This document shows, piece by piece, positions 16,761 to 24,136 of a stretch of DNA of 64,000 bases; the stretch's first letter is position 1; the number at the start of each line of letters is the position of its first letter. The notes under the pieces are model-generated. The model was not told the DNA's origin. It saw nothing but the letters and a program-made list of their open reading frames with translations, and made no database searches. The DNA is taken from the NCBI GenBank assembly GCA_963676875.1, contig OY781436.1, positions 1,116,001 to 1,180,000 on the forward strand, in the 5' to 3' direction. The translations under genes were made by a program, and so were the position numbers. Source of the stretch: UBA6244 sp963676875 (GTDB lineage: Bacteria > Bacteroidota > Bacteroidia > Bacteroidales > F082).

Positions 16761-16991
16761 GCCTTTCCCCTTGGGGGAAAGGTAAGGGATATGGGTTTGG
16801 GAGGCGAAAATTTTATTTTCCTGCTATTAAATGAAACAAAAAAAGCATGACCTGCCACCCCTCCTCCTTACTCCTCCCCAAAGGAGAGGAGCGATAATTT
16901 ATTCGTAATTAATGGTTTACAGTGAACTATTCGACAATCGATCGCCTTACCCCTTGGGGGAAAGGTAAGGGATTGGGGTTAGGGAGGCAAT
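16761..16991. repeat. 183-bp repeat array, right part (target duplication, rest of copy 3, partial copy 4)
   Basis: 16761-16783 is the second copy of the IS target duplication, 16784-16852 completes copy 3, and copy 4 starts at 16853 and ends near 16991 after about 139 bases. The remaining ~160 bases to the next gene are AT-rich, with no other feature seen. Confidence 0.88.
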
Positions 16992-17153
16992 ATTAATTTT
17001 TTTTCGTGGTTTCCCCAATGGTAAAATTCAAATATTTTCTTCTTCAACTCAAACTACCATTATCGCTCGATAAAAACTACATCTTCAACAACCTGAAAAA
17101 AACTATGTATTAACTAAAATTTTAGTTAAAAAACTGCGTTAGTTTACAAAGTC

Positions 17154-18440
17154 ATGGAGATGAATGGAATAAAAACATTTTTACTTGTTAGTTTGATAGT
17201 TACCATTCCCTTGTTAACTAATGGACAAAACAACAAGAACGAAAAGAACAAGAACCGCATAGCACTTGAAAAAGATACTGCCTTTATAAAATGGCAGGAA
17301 GACTTGAGGAAACAAGAATTGAAAAACAAAGCAGTGTTTCTGGAATTCATCAAAACGGTCGACCCTGATACCATTAAAACACTTTCTCTTACGAGAACGG
17401 GCTTTACCACATGGCCCGACATCACCCATTTCGACTCCATGAATAAACTGGTTGCCACCGGAAACAACCTAAAAACTCTGAAGATGGACGTATCCGTGTA
17501 CTCCCGTTTAAAAAGCATCATCTTCACCAACAACAAAACGAAACGAATCAGGTTTAAGAAAAACGACTCCATTTCCAGCCTTAATTTGTCTGAAAATGAG
17601 TTAAAAAGAATTCCCAGATCCATTCGTAAACTAACCAACCTCAAGGTACTCAATCTCAGCAATAATCAGATAAAACGAATACCGTGTTGGTTGAAAAAAA
17701 TGGCCGCATTAGAAGATATCGACCTCAATTATAACCAACTCAAATTAACACGCTCGTCGGTCAGGCGACTTCAAAACATGCGCATCCTGCAAATGGGAGG
17801 CAATAACATCACACAACTACCCGACAATATAGGTGCACTACACCGTGTAAAAAAACTCAATTTGGGGAAAAACTTACTTTCGGATGTTCCGGATTCATTT
17901 AACCAACTCGACAGTTTAAACACCCTAATTTTCTATTCCAACAAATTTCAACATATTCCACTGGCAATCACTCAATTGACTCATCTTGCCGAACTCGATT
18001 ATTACTACAATGAATTGGAAACCGTGCCATTGGAACTTGGCAACATGACCCAACTCAAGCGACTGTATCTGGCTTTCAACCAACTCGAAACATTGCCCGA
18101 CACACTTCGCAATTTGCAACAGCTCAGATACTTTTATGTGCATCACAACCTATTGGGGTATATACCAAGCTGGATAACCCAATTTCAGCAAATGGAAATT
18201 TTAGATATCAGTTATAACAACCTGTTTGAAATTCCGGATTTTTCAACCATGCCGGCGCTTTACGAACTGGACATTCAACACAACGAAATTGCCTGGTTCC
18301 CGTGGACTTTGCTCGAAAAATCCAACCTGAAACTTTTGCTGGCCAAAGACAATCCTTTCATTCTCGACCAAGAACAAAAAGCGCAATTGGAAATGCTCAA
18401 AACTATGCTTAGTAAAAATGGTGTAACAATCTTATATTAA
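17154..18440 (+). CDS. Secreted leucine-rich repeat protein
   Basis: 428 aa. A signal peptide follows the second Met (MNGIKTFLLVSLIVTIPLLTNG), so an ATG at 17160 is equally possible. After a lysine-rich linker there are roughly eleven LRR units of 22-24 residues of the type LxxLxxLxLxxNxLxxIPxxI (for example LTNLKVLNLSNNQIKRIPCW and LTHLAELDYYYNELETVPLE). No enzymatic domain, T9SS tail or membrane anchor is visible. Such proteins usually mediate protein-protein contact on the surface or in the periplasm. It stands alone between a repeat array and the GH3 gene. Confidence 0.85.
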   Translation: MEMNGIKTFLLVSLIVTIPLLTNGQNNKNEKNKNRIALEKDTAFIKWQEDLRKQELKNKAVFLEFIKTVDPDTIKTLSLTRTGFTTWPDITHFDSMNKLVATGNNLKTLKMDVSVYSRLKSIIFTNNKTKRIRFKKNDSISSLNLSENELKRIPRSIRKLTNLKVLNLSNNQIKRIPCWLKKMAALEDIDLNYNQLKLTRSSVRRLQNMRILQMGGNNITQLPDNIGALHRVKKLNLGKNLLSDVPDSFNQLDSLNTLIFYSNKFQHIPLAITQLTHLAELDYYYNELETVPLELGNMTQLKRLYLAFNQLETLPDTLRNLQQLRYFYVHHNLLGYIPSWITQFQQMEILDISYNNLFEIPDFSTMPALYELDIQHNEIAWFPWTLLEKSNLKLLLAKDNPFILDQEQKAQLEMLKTMLSKNGVTILY

Positions 18441-18512
18441 AGTTCATACATGAACCATCCCGATCAGAGACAACGTCTGACCACGACAAGTGAAATGAAA
18501 CGCATTTTTTAA

Positions 18513-18520
18513 TACCTTTG
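18513..18520 (+). promoter_or_regulatory. -7 box (TACCTTTG) of the GH3-lysE operon
   Basis: Full TAnnTTTG match, 21 bases before the ATG at 18542. This supports that ATG over the upstream TTG at 18518, which lies in the box itself. Confidence 0.55.
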
Positions 18521-18541
18521 TCTCTCCTTAATCGTGAAACT

Positions 18542-20083
18542 ATGCCCATACTTGGAAGCATCATTAAGAAGGCTTTTGAATTACGCAGCAAGCCTGTAGA
18601 GAAGCAACACAGCAAGTTGGACCCTGTAGCTGCTCAAACAAAGGAACTCATTAAATTATTACGAAAAGCTCAGTTTACAGCCATTGGTGAACATTACAAA
18701 TTCTCAAAACTTCTCAGTTTGCCCGACGTAGAACGAGCTTTTAAGAATTCAGTGGCTGTTCACGATTACCAATCCATGTATAAACGCTGGTGGTACAGAG
18801 CTTTAAATGGAGAAACTTATGTAACATGGCCCGGAAAAGTAAAATATTTTGCTCTCAGTTCCGGTACTTCAGAAGCTTCAAGCAAATATATTCCGGTGAC
18901 TGCCGACATGCTCAAAGGCATCAAACTGGCCACGCTTCACCAACTGGTTTCTACTACCAAGTACGATTTTCCGCTCGATTTTTACGAAAAAGGTATTTTG
19001 ATGATTGGTGGCAGTACCCACCTTCAATACAACGGAACCTATTACGAGGGTGACCTTTCGGGCATTACAGCCGGAAACATTCCCTTTTGGTTTCAACACT
19101 TTTACAAACCCGGACGCCGTATTTCGAAAACCTCCGACTGGGCCACCAAACTCAACGAGATGGTACGAAAAGCTCCCGAATGGGATATAGGCATTTTGGT
19201 AGGTGTACCGGCATGGGTGCAAATTTTAATGGAACGCATCATCGAAGAATACAATTTAAAATCCATTCACGACATTTGGCCCAACTTGAGTGCTTACGTG
19301 CATAGCGGAGTTTCATTTAAGCCTTACCAGAAAAGTTTTGAAAAGTTGATGTCGAAGCCCATGATGTATCAGGAATCGTATCTGGCTAGCGAAGGGTATG
19401 TGGCCTACCAAAATCGCCCCGAAGCCACAGGAATGGAAATGATTCTGAACAATGGGATTTATTATGAATTTGTTCCTTTCAACAATTCTAATTTTGACGA
19501 AGACGGCAATTTAAAGGAAAAGCCTGTGGCATTGTCTATCGGAGACGTGGAAGAAGGCGCTGAATATGCCCTGCTAATGACCACCAATTCAGGCGCATGG
19601 AGATATTTATTGGGTGATACCATCAAGTTTGTTGACAAAAAAAGATCTGAAATCATCATCACCGGACGCACCAAGCACTTTATCAGCATTTGTGGCGAAC
19701 ACCTTTCGCAAGACAATATGAATCGCGCCATTGAACTGATGCAAGAAGATTTGGATGTGGAAGTAAAGGAGTTTACCGTGGCCGGAATTCGTCACGAATC
19801 GCTGTTTGCACACCGTTGGTATATTGGCACCGACGATCCGCTCGATCCGGAGATAGCACGTCAGAAAATTGATGAACACCTGAAAAATTTAAACGATGAC
19901 TACCGTGTGGAACGCATGGAAGCCATTAAAGATGTGTTTGTTACCGTGTTGCCCTCGCAAGTGTTTTACGACTATATGAAACAAAAAGGCAAGGAAGGAA
20001 GCGCCAACAAATTCCCCAGGGTATTGAAAAATTCCCGATTCGAAGAATGGGATAATTATTTGAAGCAGCGCGGGCTGGCATAA
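18542..20083 (+). CDS. GH3-family acyl-adenylate-forming protein
   Basis: 513 aa starting MPILGSIIKKAFELRSKP. The GH3 signature blocks are present: FALSSGTSEASSKYIPVT (ATP-binding P-loop like motif 1), YQESYLASEGYVAYQ, YYEFVPF, GDTIKFVDKKRSEIIITGRTKHFISICGEHLS (adenylate motifs 2 and 3), and a C-terminal cap. Plant GH3 enzymes couple acyl acids to amino acids through acyl-AMP. Bacterial members are common in Bacteroidota but mostly uncharacterised. It is followed after 16 bases by a LysE-type exporter in the same direction, which fits export of an amino-acid conjugate but does not prove it. Confidence 0.85.
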   Translation: MPILGSIIKKAFELRSKPVEKQHSKLDPVAAQTKELIKLLRKAQFTAIGEHYKFSKLLSLPDVERAFKNSVAVHDYQSMYKRWWYRALNGETYVTWPGKVKYFALSSGTSEASSKYIPVTADMLKGIKLATLHQLVSTTKYDFPLDFYEKGILMIGGSTHLQYNGTYYEGDLSGITAGNIPFWFQHFYKPGRRISKTSDWATKLNEMVRKAPEWDIGILVGVPAWVQILMERIIEEYNLKSIHDIWPNLSAYVHSGVSFKPYQKSFEKLMSKPMMYQESYLASEGYVAYQNRPEATGMEMILNNGIYYEFVPFNNSNFDEDGNLKEKPVALSIGDVEEGAEYALLMTTNSGAWRYLLGDTIKFVDKKRSEIIITGRTKHFISICGEHLSQDNMNRAIELMQEDLDVEVKEFTVAGIRHESLFAHRWYIGTDDPLDPEIARQKIDEHLKNLNDDYRVERMEAIKDVFVTVLPSQVFYDYMKQKGKEGSANKFPRVLKNSRFEEWDNYLKQRGLA

Positions 20084-20099
20084 ATGGAGATCATATTTA

Positions 20100-20732
20100 A
20101 TGGAGGTATTTCTTGAAGGAACAATTCTTGGATTTTCATTGGCATTTCTGTTTGGATTTGGCCCCGCATTCTTTGCCCTGATTCAAACCGGCATCCATCG
20201 TGGTTTTTGGTCAGGGGTATTTTTGGCCTTCGGTATTTTTTTAAACGATGTACTCGTTGTTTTTCTCAGCCTTTTTGGAGCCACTTCCATTTTCAAGGAT
20301 ACCGAAAACTACCAAATAATGGGGATTGTAGGTGGTGTTATCCTCATTATTTTTGGTATCGTTACCTATTTTAAAAAGACCAAACACGATGAGTTGGAAA
20401 ATCAGGATATGGAAATCAAATCACCACATCCTTTAATATTTGTGGGAAAGGGCTTTTTGCTCAATGCCGCCAATCCTTTCGTTTGGATTTTTTGGCTGAG
20501 CATCGTGGTAGGCATGACAGCGCGCTTTGGCGCCGACAAAACCGATTTGGTGATATTTTTTGCCGGAACACTTTCCGTTGTTATCACCACCGACATCATT
20601 AAAACCTTTGCCGCATCACGATTTAAAAAATTTGCCACACCAAAATTCCTGATCATCATCAACAAGATTGCGGGTGTTGCCATTGGTTTGTTCGGAATTT
20701 TTCTCATCATCCGGTCTTTCATTCAATTTTAA
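20100..20732 (+). CDS. LysE/RhtB-family exporter
   Basis: 210 aa with about six hydrophobic segments. The N-terminal GFSLAFLFGFGPAFFALIQTGIHRGFWSGVFLAFGIFLNDVL is typical of LysE (GPxx..Q..GxxxGxxxxxGxxxGD). There is a polar loop of ~25 residues in the middle and NAANPFVWIFW in the second half, the usual N-P repeat of the family. Members export amino acids or related small metabolites. The gene follows the GH3 gene closely, so the two are probably one transcript. Confidence 0.85.
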   Translation: MEVFLEGTILGFSLAFLFGFGPAFFALIQTGIHRGFWSGVFLAFGIFLNDVLVVFLSLFGATSIFKDTENYQIMGIVGGVILIIFGIVTYFKKTKHDELENQDMEIKSPHPLIFVGKGFLLNAANPFVWIFWLSIVVGMTARFGADKTDLVIFFAGTLSVVITTDIIKTFAASRFKKFATPKFLIIINKIAGVAIGLFGIFLIIRSFIQF

Positions 20733-20860
20733 TCATGCCGGTCTGAAACTGAAAAGGTTTCTGCTTGAAGCGAATTAAAAACTCGTTTCAACCCGGAATC
20801 AGGATAAATTGTTTGTCCATTGAACATTAAACCACGCTTTATTAATTAAGTTATTTCTAC

Positions 20861-20868
20861 TATTTTTG
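20861..20868 (+). promoter_or_regulatory. -7 box (TATTTTTG) upstream of the toxin-antitoxin region
   Basis: Full TAnnTTTG match 31 bases before the 61-aa frame at 20900. No clear -33 TTG was found. Confidence 0.4.
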
Positions 20869-20899
20869 TAAAATAAATGTAACGCAATCGTAAATCAAT

Positions 20900-21085
20900 A
20901 TGTTAAACATCGAAGATATTATATCTTCATCTGAAATATGCCGGGAAAAGTATTTGGCTGATGTCTATCGCTATAATAACAAAATAAAAAGTATTTCCGG
21001 AGCGAATAACACTATTCATACCGTGATGTTTAATGTTATTGGCATGCGAATTCTTACGACAAATCAAAAGTTTACAATAAAATAA
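20900..21085 (+). CDS. Small 61-aa frame leading the toxin-antitoxin pair
   Basis: 61 aa, MLNIEDIISSSEICREKYLA.., mixed hydrophilic, with no recognised domain. It starts about 25 bases after a predicted transcription start and stops four bases before the antitoxin ATG. This spacing suggests it is translated as the first gene or acts as a leader frame, though an untranslated leader is also possible. Confidence 0.35.
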   Translation: MLNIEDIISSSEICREKYLADVYRYNNKIKSISGANNTIHTVMFNVIGMRILTTNQKFTIK

Positions 21086-21089
21086 AAGG

Positions 21090-21311
21090 ATGATGAAACA
21101 GGTAGTATTAAACATACCGGACAATAAATACGCGTTTTTTATGGAACTGGTAAAGAGCCTTGGTTTCGTGAAGGTACCTGATGAAAACAAGTTAAACAAA
21201 GAGCAAATAGAGTTTGTGGAAGGAACCAAAAACTCGCTTGTTCAAGTGGAACAACATCTGAAAGGTGAAATAAAACTAAAAACTGCTGACCAATTGCTCG
21301 ATGAACTTTAA
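21090..21311 (+). CDS. Antitoxin-like protein of a RelE/ParE-type module
   Basis: 73 aa: MMKQVVLNIPDNKYAFFMEL, VKSLGFVKV and LVQVEQHLKGEIKLKTADQLLDEL. An N-terminal beta strand, a helix and then an extended helical tail is the usual shape of antitoxins next to small RelE-like toxins (KQVxLxIPxxKxxFFxELxxxLGFVKV). It overlaps the toxin start by 11 bases, a strong sign of translational coupling. A start at the second Met (21093) is equally possible. Confidence 0.75.
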   Translation: MMKQVVLNIPDNKYAFFMELVKSLGFVKVPDENKLNKEQIEFVEGTKNSLVQVEQHLKGEIKLKTADQLLDEL

Positions 21312-21630
21312 TGTTTACACTACCGACTTTTTCGACAAGGAACTGAAAAAACTTGCCAAAAAACATCCTTCATTAAAATCTGATTTCAAAACACTCATCG
21401 ATTCGCTAAAGAAAGAACCCAGACAAGGACAACCACTTGGTAAGGACTGCTATAAAATCCGCATGACCATTAGCTCAAAAGCTCAGGGTAAAAGAGGTGG
21501 CGGCCGTGTTATTTCTTGCGTAAAAATCGTGGCAAACACCGTGTATCTGCTTTCCATCTACGACAAAAGCACCAAAGAAACTGTTGAGGACAAAGAATTG
21601 GACAAACTGTTAAAATTGGCTGGGCTATAA
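21301..21630 (+). CDS. RelE/ParE-superfamily toxin
   Basis: 109 aa. Features of the fold are the N-terminal strand (NVYTTDFFDKELKKLAKKHPSLKSDFKTLIDSL), the two-helix hairpin, a basic strand region CYKIRMTISSKAQGKRGGGRVISCVKI and the final strand VYLLSIYDKSTKET, followed by a C-terminal helix (ELDKLLKLAGL). RelE relatives cut mRNA on the ribosome and ParE relatives poison gyrase; these cannot be told apart by eye. It overlaps the antitoxin gene. Confidence 0.8.
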   Translation: MNFNVYTTDFFDKELKKLAKKHPSLKSDFKTLIDSLKKEPRQGQPLGKDCYKIRMTISSKAQGKRGGGRVISCVKIVANTVYLLSIYDKSTKETVEDKELDKLLKLAGL

Positions 21631-21668
21631 CAATTATTAAGGCCATTCCACCATCAAACACATCAAAA

Positions 21669-21697
21669 AAGCCACCACCTAAAAAAGGCAGTGGCTT
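21669..21697 (-). terminator. Terminator of the S46 peptidase gene
   Basis: AAGCCAC at 21669-21675 pairs with GTGGCTT at 21691-21697. On the minus strand the stem is followed by a T-run (A-run 21665-21670). It lies between the convergent toxin and peptidase genes. Confidence 0.6.
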
Positions 21698-21720
21698 CCA
21701 AAATTGATTGAAACATTCTT

Positions 21721-23982
21721 TTACATCGACGAGGTCGTTTCCACGGGAAGTGCCTCGGTACGAATGGGTTGAGGAGCCGATTTGCGGATATCCAACTCAT
21801 CAATCAAGTGGGTGGCTCCGGCAAATTTATCGATGATAAACAACACATAATGTACATCCACACAAATGGTACGCTGCACTTCGTTGTTGAAGGCGATATC
21901 GCCACTCATGGCTTCCCAGTTGCCATCAAAAGCGAGCCCGATAAGTTCACCCTTTCCATTCATCACGGGCGATCCTGAATTACCACCGGTGATGTCGTTG
22001 TTGGTTAAGAAACATACCACCAATTTACCATCCTGACCATAAGCACCGTAGTCCTTTTTATTGTACAATTCCTTCAGTTTGGCAGGAACAATGAATTCAT
22101 CATTGGTGGGGTCTTCCTTTTCCATCACACCTTTCAAATAGGTGACAAAATCATAGTGTACGGCGTCAGCGGGATAATAGTCGATTACTTTACCATAGCT
22201 GAAACGCAGGGTGGAGTTGGCATTGGGATAGAATTTTTTGTCGGGATACATTTCGCGCATTCCCTGTACCAGTAAACGTTCGGCTTTACCTACATCTTCA
22301 GGGCTTTCCTTACGGTATTCCTGACTGGCGGCCATCAGTTTTTCCATGAATTCGTTGGCTGAAACCATGGCCGGGTCTTTCTGCATTGCCTTCAGACTGG
22401 GTTTATCCAGGAATGCCATGGCCTTTTGTTCGTTTGCGACGAATGATTTTTCGTACACATAATTGGCCAGCTCTGTGTAATTACCTTTGAATTTGGCTAA
22501 CATTTTTTTCAGTAATGCGGGTTGCATATCGGCCGGAAGGTTGGTGAAATACAATTCGGTCATTCTTGCAAATACAGCTTTGTCGGTGGCTTCATCGTAG
22601 TTTTTATACATTTCGGCCAAACCTTCTTTCATGGAGGCGATCTCTTCTGTCAACTGCTCTTCTTTCTTAGCTTTTTTGGCTTTATCCTTTTCTTCTTTCA
22701 CCTTTTCCATCATCCCTTCCAAACCGGAAAAATTCTGAGCAAAAGAAATGATATCGGCTCCACCAACACCCGTTGTGCTGGCGATAATGAGGGGTTTAAT
22801 ACCTGCAGCTTTGCGGTCGTAGTCGGCGTCAATTACTTTGAGTACATCGCCATATTTATCTTTGCGGGCAGGGTCTTTATTCACCCATGCCATAAAAGCA
22901 TCCTCCTGGGCTTTCTTTTCGCCATACACATCCAGGTTTTTAATTCCTCTTTTCTGTCCGATAAAATATTTCCAGCTATTGGCAATACCGGCATAGTTGG
23001 AGGCATATTTAATTCTCACGGCCTGATCGGCGTTCATGTGTTCTTTCCAGATGGCCAATTTATCGCCAAATACCTCAATCAAAGGAGGATAGTAATATTC
23101 CATGTTCCACTCGATACCTGATGAGGTAAGATAACGATCCGTACTTCCGGGATATCCCCAAATCATGCTGAATTCGTTTAACTTAACAGGGTCGAGAGAG
23201 ATGGGCAACGAATGTTTTGGTACCAAGGGCACATTGTCTTCCGAATATTCGGCAGGTGTTCCATCGGGGGCAGTATAAACGCGGAAGATGGAGAAATCAC
23301 CGGTATGACGGGGCCACATCCAGTTGTCGGTGTCGCCACCAAATTTTCCGATTGACGAAGGGGGAGCGCCTACCAAACGTACATCCAGATAAACGGTGTA
23401 AACAAACATGTAGAACTCGTTTCCATCAAAGAAACTTTTTACCACGACATTGTATTTTCCGTCTTCAGAGGCTTGTTTTTTCAAACGTGAGGTAATTTCA
23501 CGAATGGCAGCCGTACGGGCAGCTCCTCTGAGTGTATCGTTCAGAAAAGGAACAATGCTGTCGGTAACATCGGCCATGCGATACAAAATGGAGGCCGAAA
23601 GTCCTTCGTTGGGCAATTCTTCGTCACGACTCATGGCCCAAAAACCATCGGCCAGATAATCGTGCTCAACTGAACTGTGTTTTTGAATGGCATCAAACCC
23701 ACAGTGGTGGTTGGTAAACATCAAGCCTTCAGCACTTACCAGCTCGCCGGTACAAAAATACCCCTGGGGATTAGCACCTTCCGACAACCCCACAATGGCG
23801 TCTTTCAAACTGTTGCTGTTTACGCTGTAAATTTCTTCGGGAGTCAGTTGAAGTCCCATTTTTTGCATGTCGACATAATTGAGTCGCTCAATAAACATGG
23901 GCAACCACATGCCTTCGTCGGCTTTTACCTGTGTTCCGGCAAATGCCCACAAAGCCATAAAAATCAGAATACCTTTTTTCAT
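21721..23982 (-). CDS. S46-family dipeptidyl-peptidase (DPP7/DPP11 type)
   Basis: 753 aa with signal peptide (to about residue 21, ..GTQVKADEGMW). The mature start DEGMWLPMF is the hallmark of the family. Catalytic residues of the trypsin-like fold are visible: His in MFTNHHCGFD (about 92), Asp in GGDTDNWMWPRHTGDF, and Ser in TGGNSGSPVMNGKGE. These periplasmic enzymes remove dipeptides from oligopeptides for amino-acid-fermenting or peptide-using Bacteroidota. The sub-site residue that separates DPP7 (broad) from DPP11 (Asp/Glu) was not assigned with certainty. A second peptidase gene lies just upstream in the same direction. Confidence 0.9.
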   Translation of the reverse strand: MKKGILIFMALWAFAGTQVKADEGMWLPMFIERLNYVDMQKMGLQLTPEEIYSVNSNSLKDAIVGLSEGANPQGYFCTGELVSAEGLMFTNHHCGFDAIQKHSSVEHDYLADGFWAMSRDEELPNEGLSASILYRMADVTDSIVPFLNDTLRGAARTAAIREITSRLKKQASEDGKYNVVVKSFFDGNEFYMFVYTVYLDVRLVGAPPSSIGKFGGDTDNWMWPRHTGDFSIFRVYTAPDGTPAEYSEDNVPLVPKHSLPISLDPVKLNEFSMIWGYPGSTDRYLTSSGIEWNMEYYYPPLIEVFGDKLAIWKEHMNADQAVRIKYASNYAGIANSWKYFIGQKRGIKNLDVYGEKKAQEDAFMAWVNKDPARKDKYGDVLKVIDADYDRKAAGIKPLIIASTTGVGGADIISFAQNFSGLEGMMEKVKEEKDKAKKAKKEEQLTEEIASMKEGLAEMYKNYDEATDKAVFARMTELYFTNLPADMQPALLKKMLAKFKGNYTELANYVYEKSFVANEQKAMAFLDKPSLKAMQKDPAMVSANEFMEKLMAASQEYRKESPEDVGKAERLLVQGMREMYPDKKFYPNANSTLRFSYGKVIDYYPADAVHYDFVTYLKGVMEKEDPTNDEFIVPAKLKELYNKKDYGAYGQDGKLVVCFLTNNDITGGNSGSPVMNGKGELIGLAFDGNWEAMSGDIAFNNEVQRTICVDVHYVLFIIDKFAGATHLIDELDIRKSAPQPIRTEALPVETTSSM

Positions 23983-24061
23983 TATGATTGGATTATTAAT
24001 AATTTTCTTTTTTGATCATAAATTATACCAACATTTGTAAACAATTGATGGCGTTATTATT

Positions 24062-24103
24062 AAAAAAACGGACCCCGGTCTTAACAGCGAACAGTGTCCG
24101 TTT
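24062..24103 (-). terminator. Terminator downstream of the M49-like gene
   Basis: AAACGGAC at 24066-24073 and GTCCGTTT at 24096-24103 form an 8-bp stem with a 22-base loop. The A-run from 24062 gives a T-run after the stem on the minus strand. It lies 34 bases past the stop of the leftward M49-like gene. Confidence 0.5.
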
Positions 24104-24136
24104 ATGCACACCACAGTTGTGGTATCGGACAGTGGG

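Noticed and set aside
14528..16991. Repeat array as a possible CRISPR
   Set aside because: Units are 183 bases, contiguous, without spacers, and no cas genes are present; the tandem tracts elsewhere also lack spacers.
22522..23121. 199-codon plus-strand frame opposite the S46 peptidase
   Set aside because: It is an antisense shadow of a confident gene; its translation is cysteine/histidine/phenylalanine-rich without motifs.
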